Assembly: GCA_003159055.1 (NCBI GenBank)
Contig: PMLH01000312.1
Coordinates: 1 to 5,522, forward strand
Length of the DNA stretch: 5,522 nt
DNA from: Myxococcales bacterium
GTDB lineage: Bacteria; Myxococcota; Polyangia; Fen-1088
Reading direction: 5' to 3'
The notes beneath the pieces were generated by a model, which saw only the letters and a list, made by a program, of their open reading frames with translations, did not search any database and was not told where the DNA came from. Positions within the stretch are counted from its first letter, which is position 1; each line of letters begins with the position of its first letter. The position numbers were made by a program, and so were the translations under genes. Positions 5,223 through 5,522 of the stretch are shown here, one piece after another.

Positions 5223-5522
5223 ATGCAAGAACCACTTGTGGGCACAATCATGGCAGCGCTCTTGGCTACCGCAGGCTGCGCGGGGGGCCTCGGCGGTGTG
5301 GGGCCCGCCGACACATCTTCAAAGATCGCCGCGCGAGGCAATCCTTTCAAGGACGCGGCCTTCTTCCTCAACCCAGAGTACACCGCCCTGGTCGAAGCCA
5401 CGGCGAAAAGGCACCCGGAGGAGGCGGCTCTCTTGCGCAAGGCTGCGCAGTATCCGACGGGCGTTTGGCTGAGCGACATCAAAGCCGTCGAGAACCTCAA
5501 GGGCTGGCTCGACGAGGCCAAG
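5223..5522 (+). CDS. Exported GH6 family glycoside hydrolase (cellulase), N-terminal part (3' end outside window)
   Basis: The first 100 codons of a frame that is still open at the window edge. Residues 5-18 are a hydrophobic export segment ending in TAGC (16-19). Cys19 could be lipidated, although the T at -3 is an unusual lipobox residue and the N-terminus (MQEP) has no positive charge, so plain Sec export is the alternative. After a Gly-rich linker, residues 40-100 look like the start of a GH6 catalytic domain: NPF 40-42, FFLNPEY 47-53, and YPTGVWL 77-83, which resembles the IPTFVWL strand common in family 6 cellobiohydrolases and endoglucanases. The same order is visible at the start of the kinase's outer domain (FFVPPPN, then VPQTVWF), so the two are related paralogous domains. 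The catalytic aspartates lie beyond the window. The sigma-54 promoter and strong Shine-Dalgarno upstream mark it as the likely output gene of the preceding regulatory operon. Confidence 0.78.
   Translation, partial: MQEPLVGTIMAALLATAGCAGGLGGVGPADTSSKIAARGNPFKDAAFFLNPEYTALVEATAKRHPEEAALLRKAAQYPTGVWLSDIKAVENLKGWLDEAK

Noticed and set aside
3747..5228. Long minus-strand open frame (493 codons) opposite the GH6 half of the kinase gene
   Set aside because: Its translation is rich in Arg, Gly and Ala and shows no family motif. It mirrors the strongly GC-rich third positions of the real + strand gene, which has clear kinase and GH6 motifs. It is a shadow frame.
5173..5472. Open frame of 99 codons on the + strand overlapping the exported GH6 gene start
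   Set aside because: It runs across the promoter and Shine-Dalgarno, has no start signal of its own and a low-complexity Arg/Ser translation. The frame from 5223 has the Shine-Dalgarno, an export signal and GH6 motifs.
1..5522. tRNA, rRNA, CRISPR arrays, transposase genes or insertion ends
   Set aside because: None seen on either strand. The only repeats are the short regulatory dyads described.

Overview
This is a GC-rich window in which all four complete genes and both partial ones lie on the + strand. The style of the genes suggests a Myxococcota-type bacterium (the former deltaproteobacterial myxobacteria). The evidence is a eukaryotic-like Ser/Thr kinase paired with an FHA-domain sigma-54 activator, GH6 cellulases, and very GC-rich third codon positions. 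This assignment is an inference from gene content; there is no rRNA or other taxonomic marker.

Layout: (1) 3-251 is the 3' end of rpe (ribulose-phosphate 3-epimerase). (2) 252-424 is non-coding and holds several short perfect inverted repeats. (3) 425-1248 is a two-gene toxin-antitoxin operon of the MntA/HepT (type VII) kind, with an ATGA overlap and intact signature motifs. (4) 1315-2688 encodes an FHA / AAA+ / Fis-type HTH enhancer-binding protein with an intact GAFTGA loop. (5) 2688-5060, sharing one base with the previous stop codon, encodes a single-pass membrane Ser/Thr kinase whose extracytoplasmic half is a complete glycoside hydrolase family 6 (cellulase) domain. (6) 5061-5222 is a regulatory intergenic region with an array of GTCC/GGAC half-sites followed by a near-consensus -24/-12 (sigma-54) promoter. 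(7) From 5223 runs the start of a second GH6 gene, exported and possibly a lipoprotein, cut by the window end.

The main result is that parts 4 to 7 read as one self-contained circuit. A kinase carries a cellulase fold as its outside domain. It is co-transcribed with an activator that has a phosphothreonine-reading FHA domain and all the motifs needed to open sigma-54 promoters. The next gene downstream is a secreted cellulase with a sigma-54 promoter preceded by a dyad array that could be the activator's binding site. The parts are visible in the sequence; the wiring (cellulose or oligosaccharide sensing, phosphorylation, FHA-EBP, cellulase transcription) is inference. I know of no characterised kinase-GH6 receptor of this kind. 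The closest analogy is the RsgI-type anti-sigma factors of Clostridium thermocellum, which carry carbohydrate-binding or glycoside hydrolase domains outside the cell.
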